64,000 nucleotides of DNA from assembly GCA_024449915.1 (NCBI GenBank), contig JAMZAV010002019.1, positions 1 through 64,000 of the forward strand, written 5' to 3'. Origin of the DNA: Sweltsa coloradensis. Lineage: Eukaryota > Arthropoda > Insecta > Plecoptera > Chloroperlidae. A program made the translations under genes and the position numbers. The notes under the pieces were generated by a model. That model did no database searches, had not been told where the DNA came from, and worked only from the letters and a program-made list of their open reading frames with translations. Below are positions 12,171 to 24,260 of this stretch, piece by piece (the first letter of the stretch is position 1; each line of letters begins with the position of its first letter).

Positions 12171-13489
12171 AAAAAGAATAGAACAATACATAAAAGTAAT
12201 AACATTGTATCTTCATTTTGAAACTTAAATTTCTTTTAAGTTTTTACAATTTTAAATTTTCCGGTGAATTGAAAGAAACCACGAAAATAATGTGTTGCGT
12301 TGCTTACTCTCCAAAAATATGTGCCAACAGTGAAAGATAAAAAATAGTGTCAAACAATACTTCAACGATTTTAAACGTATTTGAAAAACGTTTAGTTACG
12401 TCTTCATTCGCCCGATGTCTTACGTTCACTAATTCATCACCTTGGTTGACATAAAGTTTTGGTAGTTTTTTATTATAATTCTGTTAGCTGCTTTTGAATT
12501 AAAGCCATCCTAAATTCATATTTGCAGTTTGCATCTCCAAGCTCAGAAATTCCGTTGGAATTTAAGTAGCAATTTACGACGTACAAACACTCCCGAGTGT
12601 CCCCATTAATTATTCCATTGAAAACGGTCGACCAGTTATAAAACCAGACTACAAAAGATGTAAACAGCATTTTAAACTATCCGGTGCATTAACTTGAACC
12701 GTATTTATTTATTTTATAGCAATTCATGCTACTGTACAGAACATACAAACATATTCAATACACAGTTAGATGATTGCATACAATAGAACGAACGTAGTTT
12801 TAAAAATTATAATAAAGCAAGCCTTAAAATCCAAAACCTCAATGTTATACCTATTATTTTTTAAAGTGGGTCTTTTTAAATGTAGAGTTACAAAGATAAC
12901 GGTTATAAATAATAATAAACTGCACTTTAAACTGATAACGTTTTGTCCCAGAATGACCTCGGGAAGTAAAAAGTACATGCATCAACAAGGGAAATGTTTA
13001 TGTCGCCCCAAGGCTACATGTTTGGATTGTGTCATTTACCTAAACGGCTGCTGGCGGTTGTATAACTGAAAACATCCATCCCCACGTTACATCATGATGA
13101 GTTTTCAAAACACGGCAACTACCATTACATAATATGATACTGCTCACGAAACTAGAACTATGCCCTACAGCAAAGAAAAGACGTAGAACTTTCCGAAATA
13201 TTCGTTTTATAAAAAATTTATTTTGCACAATACCTTATCAAAGTCTACTTTTAGTCTACATGAACAATGTGTATGTCTAAAAGATTTTCCCCTACCGAGA
13301 CTCGAATCATAGTTAATCGGCTTAAAAAGAGTATAAACACACAAACGTGTAAAGTTAAATATTGGCGGTGTACAGCATGTTGAAGGAAAGTATTATAAGT
13401 AAATTGAAAGTATATTGTTCTCGTTGTATAGTTAGAAGAGTTCAAAGTAACATTTATTAAAAACCGTTTAGTGGATAAAACTATGTATA
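12171..13489. other. No gene recognised
   Basis: AT-rich with short, partly overlapping opposite-strand ORFs (12770-13069 plus, 12766-12978 minus, and others). Their compositions are those of translated AT-rich noise. Confidence 0.5.
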
Positions 13490-13603
13490 ATTAAAACGTA
13501 AATTAAAAACTTATAACCAAAGCTACTACTTACTTACAAACTCGAAAATTCGTTTTTAAGTAAGTTGTGGCCTTGGTTATAACTGTTTAATTTACGTTTT
13601 AAT
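13490..13603. repeat. Small hairpin MITE-like inverted repeat
   Basis: Arms of about 47 bp at 13490-13536 (starting ATTAAAACGTAAATTAAA) and 13557-13603 are reverse complements with about six mismatches, around a 20-bp loop. There is no obvious target duplication. The compact form resembles a palindromic MITE. Confidence 0.75.
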
Positions 13604-13956
13604 ATTGTTCCGGGCCAATAAGCTCTTTTTATAGAATATGTATAATTAAATTGAAAACAACGATTTGGAAAGTAGTAAGCTTTTTTAATACATATTTCAC
13701 CTTTGTCTGCATTGTCTTGGCTTTTATTTTTTGTTTGAAATATATTTGATAACTGTGCTTCTTATCTTGACGGAAATGGGGAATAATTTCCGAAACGTTC
13801 CGAACTAAATGCTATAACATGTTGTATTTTTTACTAGTTGTACTTGAAAATTATAGCTATGATGAAATAAAAGCAACATTTTGATAAAGTAAGCTCGTTT
13901 TAAGGGATCGCGAGTCAGCAGACAGGCCGGAGAGTTGCTATTTTCCGCCCCGGAGC

Positions 13957-14517
13957 GCGTTCACCAAAAAACAAAATCCAAAATATGCATAAAACAGATT
14001 TTATGAGTATGATCATTAATCAGTCTTTTGACAATACCGAAATATTTTTTGGCATTTTTTAGTAAATGCATTTTCCGCTATTGCTACTTTTATGAACGAA
14101 TTTTGGTGCTAAGTTTTGCAAAAAGTTTACGATTTGGATAGCTTACACTCACCTTTTACCATAGTACCATAGTAAAAGGTGAGTGAGGTATGTTGAAATG
14201 TATAGCTTTCGTATCTTATGATCTACGATTTTTTTTCTACTGACGGTACAAATACCATAAAAGTACCGGAAAATGTAAAACTCTGTAAAATGAAAGGTAT
14301 TGAAGATACATATTTCTAAATAACTCATTGTATAATCCAAGATGAGTGTAAGCGATAATAAAAATATCAGCCATCCAAATATTATAGTTTTTGCAAAACT
14401 TAGCACCCAAAATGCATTAACCAAAAAATAAAAAACAAAAATGTTTTCTTTTCAAAAGATTGTGATAAATGATCTTACTCTATAACTACTGTTATATGTA
14501 TGTTTTTTGGTAAACGC
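13957..14517. mobile_element. Foldback-type element of about 560 bp
   Basis: The left arm from GCGTTCACCAAAAAACA (13957) pairs in order with the right arm ending TGTTTTTTGGTAAACGC (14517). Matching inner blocks include GATCATTAATCA/GATCATTTATCA, GTAAATGCATTTT/GTTAATGCATTTT and GTGCTAAGTTTTGCAAAAA on both sides. At the core a 13-bp perfect stem (ACTCACCTTTTAC, 14147-14159 with 14172-14184) closes a 12-nt loop. Arms are diverged with indels. No coding sequence. Confidence 0.7.
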
Positions 14518-17500
14518 ACAGCCTTAAGTTCAAGTAGTTATAGCCCCTGCAATATAAGTATTTACGGATTGGAATTATTTAATTACACCTTCCCCTGCTA
14601 TTGACGTCGAATGAATGTGCAACTTTGATGATACCGCAACGCACAGCGTCTCAAGTTTGTTCGTTATCAACTCCACGAGTTAGTTGAGAAGTACTTCTAA
14701 ATTTGGACATAAAAATTTAAAAAAATCCATCCCTTTATAGGCCCTCCTCATATAAGTAAGCTCCCCTCCCTTCGTGATACCGACATGAATGCCCCTGGTT
14801 GGGAACAAAACATTGCGTTCATATACAGGAATGGTGAGGGATGAAGGATCTGATCAACACAAGCCCACTTCACGTTACAATTCTCGTGCGATTTAATCAG
14901 GATAATTGAAAGAATACGCATTTAAATTTTACATCAGACTGGCACGTTATTTGAGTCTAGATCCGGAATAACTTAAAACCGTCTGCGAATCGCTTTATAC
15001 ATCCATTTTATCGCGTATCCACCAGCTTATTTCAGTCTGTGCAATGCGATGCGATCAAACATCATGACGTATATGCTAACTCCAAACAAACATTGAAACA
15101 GTCAAGATAGAAAAGACTATCTTACTACGGAGATGTTTGCTTAATTAAAATGTAAAACAAAAAACTGTTCCCTTGAACGGAAAAGAAAAAGAAGATGTAA
15201 GGACGGAATATTTAATAAGGGATTTGGTTTAAAATGAACTCGGAGAACCCAGTCTGAATGATAATATACGTCATATAGTGGAAGGGATGTGAGGATGGTA
15301 GTTGATTTAGACTATTGCGAGCTTCAGTAGTGGGTTTTTATAAATTGAAAAATAGCATACTTATCCACATTTAAATGAACCGAGGCGCTTTGTTCGAAGC
15401 AGTTTACTGACGAATAAATAGTTAAAGGCAAAAAGAAGGGAAATACCGTCCTCTCAGATTGCAAATATACGAGATCCAGAAGGACTATTGCATATATCAC
15501 TAACGGTTATTTACTGATGCCGTAAGTTTTCTATTAAATTATCATTTAATGTTGATGAACCCCCAGACTTGTACAACAAAGAAAAAACAGTAAACCTAAA
15601 TTAAAACTATATATACCACTTAAATAAGGTGTAATTATTCATACTAATAAAGATAAGAATAAACTAAAAACAGGAGAAAAATAATAAGGTAAATAATTAG
15701 AAAGGGCAGGGTAAGTCTGCCCTTTGTAAATAACTTAATAGAATCACAAAAAGGTTGGGGAATAAAAGGAGGAATATTAATTAAGAATTTCATATTTTGT
15801 TGTTCACTTCGCTAAACTATAAAGAAAGAATTATTTTTATGTATCCTTTTTGACGATTTGTTGTTTTTGCTTCTCATTTTTTGGGGGTACTCCAGCACCC
15901 GTCCTTGTTTATTTAGTTTTAATGACCTCCCCTCATCTGACTTGAATATAAGAATAATAAGAATTCAGAGACAAAAGAAGCTCTAAGGTCTAACGCTACC
16001 GTATTTTTATTTTCAATATTGAGCTTTTAAATGTATGCACTAACCCCAATCAGTGTTTATTTATTTCTACCAAGCCTTTCTCCAGCTCCAGACTAAATGC
16101 AGCTAGTTGTAAACGTATTTAAAATGAAGCGTGACCACAAACTAATTTGCGTTGAAAGAAATCAAAGCAGTGGAATTTTACTGAATGAAACTTGACCTTA
16201 CCAAAAGTATAAGGGGTATTGGTGCTAGAATCCAGATTTATTGCTATAGCTTAGTGGCATTGGTCAATGTTTGTTCACTGTTTGTTTTTTTTTGTAACCG
16301 AGATCCAAGCAAAAAGAGCCCAGGTCAACACAGTCAGCAGTCTGGTTAGAGTCGAGACACCCGACGAATCGCTCAGTTCGACAGACACATCTGTTCAAGT
16401 CCAATGTAATTCCACAGCCGACTCTTGGTGAACCGAATTTTCTTTTCCTTTTACAACGAAATTCGCGTCACACAAAAACTCTATATAACGGGAATTTTCT
16501 TTACGAAGTTTTTCACGGGTGACATTTAACACTTTTCCTCCTTTAAAGCTAGAATTTTATTAGCCAATAATCTTTTAATGGCCCATGCAACAGTAGGTGT
16601 ATCCCATGTCCCCACCCCACCATTACGGGAGATATGTGAAGATTGGCAAGGGCACCAGCGGTGATAGGTTAAGTCTCTCTCGCTTCGATAACCCATCGCT
16701 CATCGCTTACTATAAAATAAATATATAAAATACGAAATACGCCATCTACGTCCACTTCTATTATTTTTTAAATCTAGCAATCCTGTTGAAGACTTTGAGT
16801 AAACCAAAAACTACCTCCACTGAAACGCGTACCTTGGGCTGAGAAATTTAATTCTGTTGTACGCTATAAGCAAGTCTTTGCGCGGTATCGTTTTCTTCGA
16901 AGTTCAAGTGAGACACATTATTAGCATGGCATACACATGGTTAAAGAGTATCAAGTTCGTATCGGACTTTGCTCGTTCAACTCCACGTTCGTGCTGCAAG
17001 GACGCAGTGTTAGTTTAATCTCACCCATTGAAATACCTCTCTGCTGTGGATAAAATCATTTCTCGACCATGTGGGGGATTGTGTAATGAACATGCGTGTT
17101 TATCGATACTTCAATCAAGTGCTTTATATAACTTTCATCCATACGATTACTTATAAAGTTTTATTGTTACAGTAGTCACGTGTTTGACGTTACCTGATAT
17201 TTACTGTTATTTGTTTTGATAAGTATTATTGCTATTTTTACGTGGGTTTAACACGAAAGGTATTACGACCAATGCAGCCGTTATCCTCTTCAATGCTTAA
17301 ATTCCATTGTAATAAATTAGATAACAATCGTGCACTATGTGGGGTTGAATGCTCTATGTGCCCACTAGTAAGCAGTGCGTAATTTGTAATGGAGCGCTGT
17401 TATATATGCAGTACACCCAACATACTTTAAATAAATTATTAGATACCTTACGCAACTGTATATACTGTAGTGTTTACCCTTGTGTTACATATCTATAATT

Positions 17501-19719
17501 TCATTATTTTCCCTCTTAAACTCACCAAATAAAATCAATTAAAACTTAAATTTTCCGGGGGCAAGCCTCCGAACCCCAATTTTTTTTATCTACCGTCATT
17601 GCTAATCATAACATTGAAGAAATAGTTTTAATTCTGGAAATTTCGGGGAATTCGGCAACCTAAAGTGAGTACCGGTGGACACTGTGGGGGCGGGGGGGGG
17701 GGGGGGAGTTTGTAAAGCATAGATATATAGTCGTATGATAGCGTACCACTACTCTTTTCAATACATAATAACCACTGCTCGTAAGCTTGTAGCAAAGAAA
17801 ACTTCTGAGGCTGCAGGGCGTGTCATCAATATTTCTATCTGCCACTTCATGGATTTCTCAGAGAATGTATTAAACAAAACCATCATGAAGAAGATATTGA
17901 TAGTCTAAAATTAATAAGATAATAACAAGGCAAATGCTAATATTATTACGAACAATGATTAGAAGTAGGTTATAATAATAAAGTCAATCAAGGAACAAAC
18001 TGTGTTTAAGAGATTAATGTAGAATAATAGATACCTTTTCAAGTGCATAAATATCGGGATTATTTCACATAATACAGGCGTTTAGTATTCGATTCGTGCA
18101 CGAATCAAAACACTAACTTTTGCAAGGGTTTTTAAAGGAATTCAATAATTGTTGGTCGCGCATTTTAATCGCATTCTCTCTTAAATAAATTGTTATTGAT
18201 TTTTTTATTAAAGAAATATGATATTATACAGTATTGCACAAACCAAATCACAGTAAAGAGATGTTCTAAAATAAAGTAGGCCATCAGGCAATCTTCAAGT
18301 TACTACGAAAAAAGAAAGAAAAAAAGCAATTGTGCAAATGAATCTTATACAGCAAAAGTTAAGACCGACAAAATTAAATTAATTGTTTTAATTTTTAAGA
18401 CGGACTGACAATTTTTACTGTTGTATTTTAAAATAAAAACAATCCATTGAAATACTTAAAAATTTGTGAAATTACAAATTAGTCCAATCAAACGCATAGC
18501 AAAGAAAGTAAGTCATAAACTAACGGTGATTGCCGAAGACATCATTAATTAGGAGACATTAATTTGACTATACAAATGATGTTCAATCAAAAACCCATTT
18601 ATCTTCCTTTCTACTTATTTAATTCGATTTTACCTCGTTATCTTATAATTGGTGATTTCCTTTGTCCTATCAGCTTGTTTCATGAGTTTGCCACGTTCTC
18701 AACCAAGGCTGCGTCACTGCAGTTAAATGTTGTGGGATAGATTCTCATCACACTGATCTGAACCACATGGATAGACTTACATGAAATAGATACAGCAAAT
18801 CAAAAAATAATTAAAATATACACTGCACTGAGTTCGATCTTTACACGAATTTCACGCGTCATTAAAATAAAAATGTCTTCCTCAAGAGAGCTCTATACTA
18901 CAGTCTTATTATCCACAATTCTTGCTAGTTTAACAGAATCAAATTAACCTTAATACGCGATTGTTCTTTTTAACTCAATCCAATATAATCAAAATCAATA
19001 TAATATGTTGTTACTTTTTATATAAATCTATTTTTACTATGGCTTGACAATAGGAACAACGGTGCAAGTTTTCAAAGTATTACATGGTGTCAGTCGGTCA
19101 TGCTAATAGAAGAATTTGAAGCTTATGGAACGGTGCGGTCCCCGATCTGGGGTTTAAGAATGCGCTTCGTGTGGTTCACACTGGTTCACATCAGCTTTAT
19201 TAAATGTGGCCCACTTCAGGTGACTAGCTATAAGGGTTTTAGTTAACAGACAACGCGCACTATCTAAATCTATTTTTTTAATATAATGCATCTTGTATGT
19301 GTACATATGTGTGTAAGTGTGAATAATGTATATAAAATTGGACAATGAAATTGATCTACCCATCGACATTCACCAACAAAGCTGTGGTTAGAGTCAAAAT
19401 TACACGACGTATATACGTAAATATGCGCTCCGCATACACTGAAACCAGTTGTTAAAGTGGTCCCAACGAAAGAATGCAGATGGCTCAAAGTTGTTTTCCC
19501 AACATAACAACTTTGTAAACTCTATTCACGCTAGCTCAGCGTAGATCTTGCACACGGAGGAACTCTGAGATCTAGCACAGATAAATTTTGCTTGCGTTGG
19601 TAAAAGATATTTTCCTTTCATACACAAAGGCGACATTCCATTTACCGTACATTCATTCAACCACCACCACCACCAAGCATCTGCATTTTGTTGGAGCAAG
19701 TATAGTTGATTGGAGCCGT
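14518..19719. other. Long stretch with no gene recognised
   Basis: AT-rich sequence without a convincing exon on either strand. A G-run occupies about 17692-17706. The ORFs 17660-17845, 19154-19369, 19270-19488 and 19526-19858 (all minus) are short and overlap low-complexity or repeat-derived sequence. Confidence 0.5.
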
Positions 19720-20435
19720 CCCACAGTGCCGCTTCCCGTAAGGCCATCACCCTTTTTTTCCCCCCTATGCCATCATTACTACCTGTCGATAAAGACCATG
19801 TTACACTTGTTGGGCCTAAGGGGAATTCATTTACTCCCCTTACGTCTACACCCTGCATTTCATTATCGAAAATACAAAGAAGGTTGTTGGCGTTGGGGTA
19901 ATAGATTTATTCCCGTTAGGCCAACAGCGTATATGCATCGTTTACGGTAAGGAGCGGGTGTGTTGTTGGCGTTGGGGTAATTGATTTATTCCCCTTAGGC
20001 CAACAGCGTATATGCATCGTTTACGGTAACACTCCTTACCACACTCCTTACCATAAATGATACATATACGCTGTTGGCCTAAGGGGAATAAATCTATTAC
20101 CCCAACGCCAACAACGCCCCACTCCTTACCGTAAACGATGCTATACGATGTTGGCCTAACGGGAATAAATCAATTACCCCAACGCCAACAACACCCCACT
20201 CCTTACCGTAAACGATGCATATACGCTGTTGGCCTAACGGGAATAAATCTATTACCCCAACGCCAACAAACCTTTGTATTTTCCATAATGAAATGCAGGG
20301 TGTTGGCCAAAGGGGAATTAATCAATTCCCCTTAGGCCATCAACGCTTCCTGTAACATGGTCTTTATCGACAGGTAGAAATGATGGCATAGGGGAAAAAA
20401 AAAGGTTGATGGCGTTACGGGAAGCGGCACTGTGG
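19720..20435. mobile_element. Foldback element built of nested palindromes
   Basis: The outer ends CCCACAGTGCCGCTTCCCGT (left) and its complement (right, ending 20435) define arms of about 355 bp that pair through CCATCATT, CCTGTCGATAAAGACCATGT and ATGCAT blocks to a centre near 20036. Inside the arms a unit of about 76-79 bp repeats (CACTCCTTACC at 20042, 20121 and 20197). Each unit itself contains an inverted repeat, GTTGGC...GGGG with CCCC...GCCAAC. The result is palindromes within a palindrome. No transposase; no clear target duplication. Confidence 0.85.
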
Positions 20436-20469
20436 GAAGACACCGTTGATTGTTAAGCGGCTCCTCATC

Positions 20470-20642
20470 CACTGGCGCGATTGGTTTTACACGACCAATT
20501 GTATGAGATCGATCGAATGAAACGGATTGCGCCTAGATCATCCACATATGAAACCTGGTTTTACCAAGGATCGCGTGCAACTGTCCGCATGTCGGGTCTC
20601 GCGAGATCGGTCTCGTTAAAACCGATTTCAGTCGCGCCAGTG
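20470..20642. mobile_element. Small element with inverted termini
   Basis: The left end CACTGGCGCGATTGGTTTTA and the right end, read inward, CACTGGCGCGACTG...GGTTTTA are inverted copies (a 6-bp gap in the left copy). The interior is GC-richer than the surroundings. No target duplication is visible, so the class is open. Confidence 0.5.
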
Positions 20643-20984
20643 AACGAGTATGTCGGTACAGTTAGGATAGTTAGGCCCTACGTCGAGATCAATTGCATAA
20701 GCGTCAGGGATAATATGTTGCATGGTTTCAGTCGCACCCATATTGTTGGATCATGAGTCGCACCAGATTGCCTGCAGCTCACCTCATAGAGCGACTCATC
20801 AGATTACGCCGTAGCCAATCAAGACCCATTTCTTTACGACGATACGAATCCGAATAAATAAGATAAACAATAACTTTCATTTATACGATTATTGTATAGC
20901 AGAGTATGAAAGTAACTACATAGTTTACCAAATAAACCCCTTTGAAAGTTACCTATTGTAAAGGGAATCAAGAGAGCTGTTAAA

Positions 20985-21125
20985 GAAGACTCATCCCTTG
21001 CATTCGCATTACGACTGAAGAAACCATCGGAAGAAGCTTTCAACCAGGATTTCCGGTGACAGCATTCGAACCCGTGACCTCCCGAATCAGATTTTACCGC
21101 GCCATGCATTAGCGGCATTCGCAGT
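20985..21125 (-). mobile_element. tRNA-headed SINE, family S3, 5' part
   Basis: Minus strand: a decayed head (GGTTCGAATGC in place of the B box), then CCTGGTTGAAAGC, CTTCAGTCGTAATGCGAATG and GGGATGAGTC. It matches the first half of the copies at 51831 and 57420; the 3' half is absent. Confidence 0.7.
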
Positions 21126-22675
21126 CTTGTACATTCATTCAACATCAGGCTTCATGTCTCAGTTCTCTTAACTTACTCAAGGTAGTAAACCTACATTCAC
21201 ATAGCTTGTGAAAAATTACGTTGGTTAGCTTATTTCATATTCTTTCGTAAGTTACTTCTACGATACTAAGACCATGTATTTTAATAGTCAATTTTAATTT
21301 TTACTTGATATTCAATATATAATTGTAGCGAACTAAAAATTTACACGTTACACGAAAATAAATTTCATGCAAATTAAAAACGCTGGTCAAATCTGATTCT
21401 TGAAGGTAAACACTATAGAATTAAGCCCAACCATTAGATATGCACAAATCATTTTATGTTGTTTTCAAACTATGATACATCCTGCATAATTTATCGAAAA
21501 ATAAATTAAGATTTTATTAGAACTAAACAAGTATACGTGCATAGCTTACAAATTAAGCAGATCATTTTTACTTTGACTTGCGAAACAACGGCTAGACCAA
21601 CTTATGCGACAAAAATAATTTTTGGTTCATATACATCGTAATTTAACGCATTTTTAATGAAGCCAACACACGCGTTTATGATCTCTTAGGTATAAATTTG
21701 AAACATATCTACAAATCATAAACACAATAACTGCATGAATGCTATTTTGATCCAACAGACGGTTTGATATAAATTAATTTACACATGGTATAAAATTGTA
21801 ATCAATGTATGTATTCAACACACAAACTCACTTTCCACTGCAACTTGTTGCCAGATTTGTTAGCTGTAAGTTCGCTGTTGCGTAGCTATAGGAAATAACT
21901 TTTGCGAAGTTAGCTCCACCAAAGTCTAATGTAGCTCCCTTATTTCGCTTTATATAATCCCATTAAGTGATTATACACGGTGGCTGCTAATGATAAGAAA
22001 ACAACCACAACACCAAAGCCAACAAGAAGTTCAACTAAGCCCGATATCATGCTCCATCAGATTCTCTCTCGCAGTTGCAGCCACACACACACACAGCGAG
22101 ACAACATATACGTCTTACAGAATCGTCGAATACTTCATACTAGAAGGATTTCAATAAAAAAAATTGTCTCTATTTTTTTCCTTTTTTATCAGAAAATTCA
22201 ATCTCCTAGTTCAGACGGGAGAAGTGGGTGAGGGAGGGGAGCATTCGTCTCGTGGAATGGGAAACATTATTTGAGGGAGGGATTCCCCGCTGACCTAGTT
22301 GAATGAGATGAACGAGTGCTAAGCCGCGTAAGTCGTGTTTACCTGATCCCCACTAACTTACGGTGGCCGTTTGCAGGCATCGTGGTAGAATTATACCACA
22401 CTCTACCTCGTACATCTCACGATCTTCGCGACTGAAATGGGACTAGAATTTATTTTATCACACAACAGCGGACATTGATGGAGGGGAATGTGAAATTGGA
22501 AAAAAATGTTCGAAACCGTCGAAAACTGAATCTCGTTCTATTACATTTTCGAAGTCGGTATTCTTGTGTATTGCGATCTAGTCTTTAATTCAAACAACGA
22601 GAATGGGGCTTTGAGAGCCGCGACAAGACGATTAAGGCAATCAATAGAGAGACAGAGAGAGGCATAGAGTACATC
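21126..22675. other. No gene recognised; probably intron 3' of the exon below
   Basis: It directly follows the splice donor of the minus-strand exon and so would be its first intron if the gene model is right. An AC microsatellite lies at about 22081-22096. A GC-richer part at 22200-22440 has no recognisable exon. Confidence 0.5.
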
Positions 22676-22681
22676 ACTCAC
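22676..22681 (-). promoter_or_regulatory. Splice donor of the first coding exon
   Basis: Minus-strand GTGAGT directly follows the AGAG at the exon end. Reading through meets an in-frame stop two codons later, so splicing is required to extend the protein. Confidence 0.75.
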
Positions 22682-23750
22682 CTCTCGAGAACTGATCGTA
22701 GCTCTCAATGACTTTCTCCGCGTTCTTCCGCGCGATGTAGAACCACTCGGACGTGTTGCTGAGGTACTTGTACTCGACAGCCAGGTCCTTGACGAGGATG
22801 GGCCCTTCAGGGAGGCGATAGGCGTACGGACAGAACAGCCAGTACTCCTTGTATTGGAACTGATCGTAACAGTTGCCGGCAGCGAAGATGTCGTCGTCGA
22901 ACTCCACCATGGAGAAGACGGACGCGTGCAGGAGGTACTCCGAGTGTACGACCTCGGGGTCCGCGTACTTCCAGATCCTCGTGAGCATGTTGGCGCGGTT
23001 GACGGCGACGTCCGCCTCCACGCGGAACCGCTCCTGAGCGTAACGGTCAACGACGCCCTCCCCGAGGTTCAGATCGGTGCCTGCCGTGCAGTTCTCCCCG
23101 AGAAAGTGTTGGGACTCGACGATACGGAGGAACCTCGTGACAATGTCTACCTGCCCCCGACGGGGGTCGTCTACCTTCTCGACACTCTCGCCTTCCCCGT
23201 CCTCGTCTAAACCGTCGAATGTGCTCGGATGATGCACGTCGACCTCCCGCTCCGCGTTGTCGTCGTACTCGTATTCCTCACCCTCCGGCGACTTCCTCGT
23301 GGACCCGTCATGGGCCACTAGGTCGCTCGGAGGTTGATACTCTGACCCTGACTTCCTGGTCATTTCTACATCCTCCATCTGATCAGGCCTAGTTGTACTG
23401 CTCTCAATCACGTGATGAGAATCAACAGTTGCCGCCGCCGGCTCAGGAAGTCGGCTGGCACCGTCAACGGCCACCCCTACACGTGACTTCTCGCCCTCCC
23501 CGGCGAGGCCGTAGCCCCAACCTGCTCCCCGACGCTGTGGATCACCGTAACCGCGGAACTCCAGGGGATCCCCGTCACTCCTGCGGATCAGACGGGAGAA
23601 ATGTGTTCGTGATCGTCCGTGACGGATTGGCTGCTGATCTCCCGGGATCTCGACGGGGGAATCCTCCCCAAAAACAAGATCCGCTTTAGCAAACACGCAC
23701 ACAACAGCAAGCAATGATGTTAGCAAGAACACTAGGAGTAGGTTACGCAT
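22682..23750 (-). CDS. First coding exon of a secreted/membrane protein, probably a GPR158/Smog-like class C receptor
   Basis: This is the only convincing host coding exon. The ATG at 23750 has an in-frame TAA six codons upstream (23766-23768), which fixes the start. The exon encodes 356 residues and ends AGAG|GTGAGT, a consensus donor, in phase 1. Residues 1-21 form a Leu/Val-rich signal peptide. Residues 25-205 are polar and low complexity, very acidic at about 155-200. Residues 205-356 look folded, with three Cys (221, 294, 307), N-glycosylation sites NCT (220) and NTS (332), and motifs NRANMLTRIW (251), FDDDIFAAGNCYD (284), RLPEGPILVKDL (312) and EWFYIARKNAEKV (335). From memory this resembles the Cache-like ectodomain of insect GPR158/Smog-type orphan class C receptors, which act at the cell surface. 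No later exon (EGF-like or seven-helix part) was found. Any secreted Cache protein is an alternative. Confidence 0.7.
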
Positions 23751-24039
23751 GATGGTAATAGCGAGTTAGTAATTAAAAGTTTTGCGAGTTGGATGCTTTA
23801 AGCACACAGTGTTTATATCATGTCAGTGGTAATTAGTAACGAGAAAAGCAAACTTTGTTAGTAAACAAACATGATCAAATTTAAATGACACACATATACA
23901 CAATTTGATAAAAACTCTAAAATTTAAATGTCAATAATACACGAATTATTACAAGCCAATAATGCAGCACGAATTACAAGTCAATGAATGCCCTTGGCAG
24001 AGTGGAGAGTGAGTTATTCATCCATGTGATAAGTCGCGT
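23751..24039 (-). other. Probable 5' untranslated region or upstream spacer
   Basis: AT-rich and without a long ORF, between the start codon and the CpG-rich block. A weaker alternative TATA (TATAAA on minus, 23812-23817) lies about 62 bp before the ATG and would give a very short leader. Confidence 0.4.
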
Positions 24040-24260
24040 GATAATCGCACGGGACGGCCCGACGCCAGCTGCTGAATCTAGTTCGGCTGCCGAGACTCAA
24101 CTGAGACGTCGCGACGCCGCCACGAGTTATAAACCCACCTGGCGTAGCGACGCTCGCGCGCAGCCGCCGTCCGCGCGCAGCATCACTTCACTCCGGGGCT
24201 TCGCGCGCCTGCATGTGCAGGTGCAAGCAAGTGCAGCTGCAGGTGCAACCAGAGGGGGCG
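24040..24260. promoter_or_regulatory. CpG-rich promoter-like block
   Basis: A sharp GC/CpG island in AT-rich DNA (runs such as CGCGCGCAGCCGCC and GCGACGCCGCC). It ends in repeated TGCAGGTGCA-type words at 24210-24250. It sits about 300 bp upstream of the exon at 22682-23750. It is open for 93 codons on plus, but the translation is Ala/Arg-rich as expected of CpG-rich DNA. Confidence 0.5.
24099..24131 (-). promoter_or_regulatory. Candidate TATA box plus initiator for the minus-strand gene
   Basis: On the minus strand TTTATAAC (TATAA at 24131-24127) is followed by TCAGTT (24104-24099), the arthropod initiator consensus, with its A (24102) 29 bp downstream of the first T of TATAA. This is the spacing expected for a TATA/Inr core promoter. 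It would give an unspliced leader of about 350 nt. No downstream promoter element is evident. Confidence 0.45.

Noticed and set aside
19588..19950. 120-codon plus-strand ORF
   Set aside because: It runs into the foldback repeat, and most of its sequence is palindrome arm.
22541..23050. 169-codon minus-strand ORF in another frame of the receptor exon
   Set aside because: Ser/Thr/Arg-rich shadow of the real frame, without signal peptide or conserved motif.
22854..23210. 118-codon plus-strand ORF opposite the receptor exon
   Set aside because: Antisense shadow of GC-rich coding sequence.
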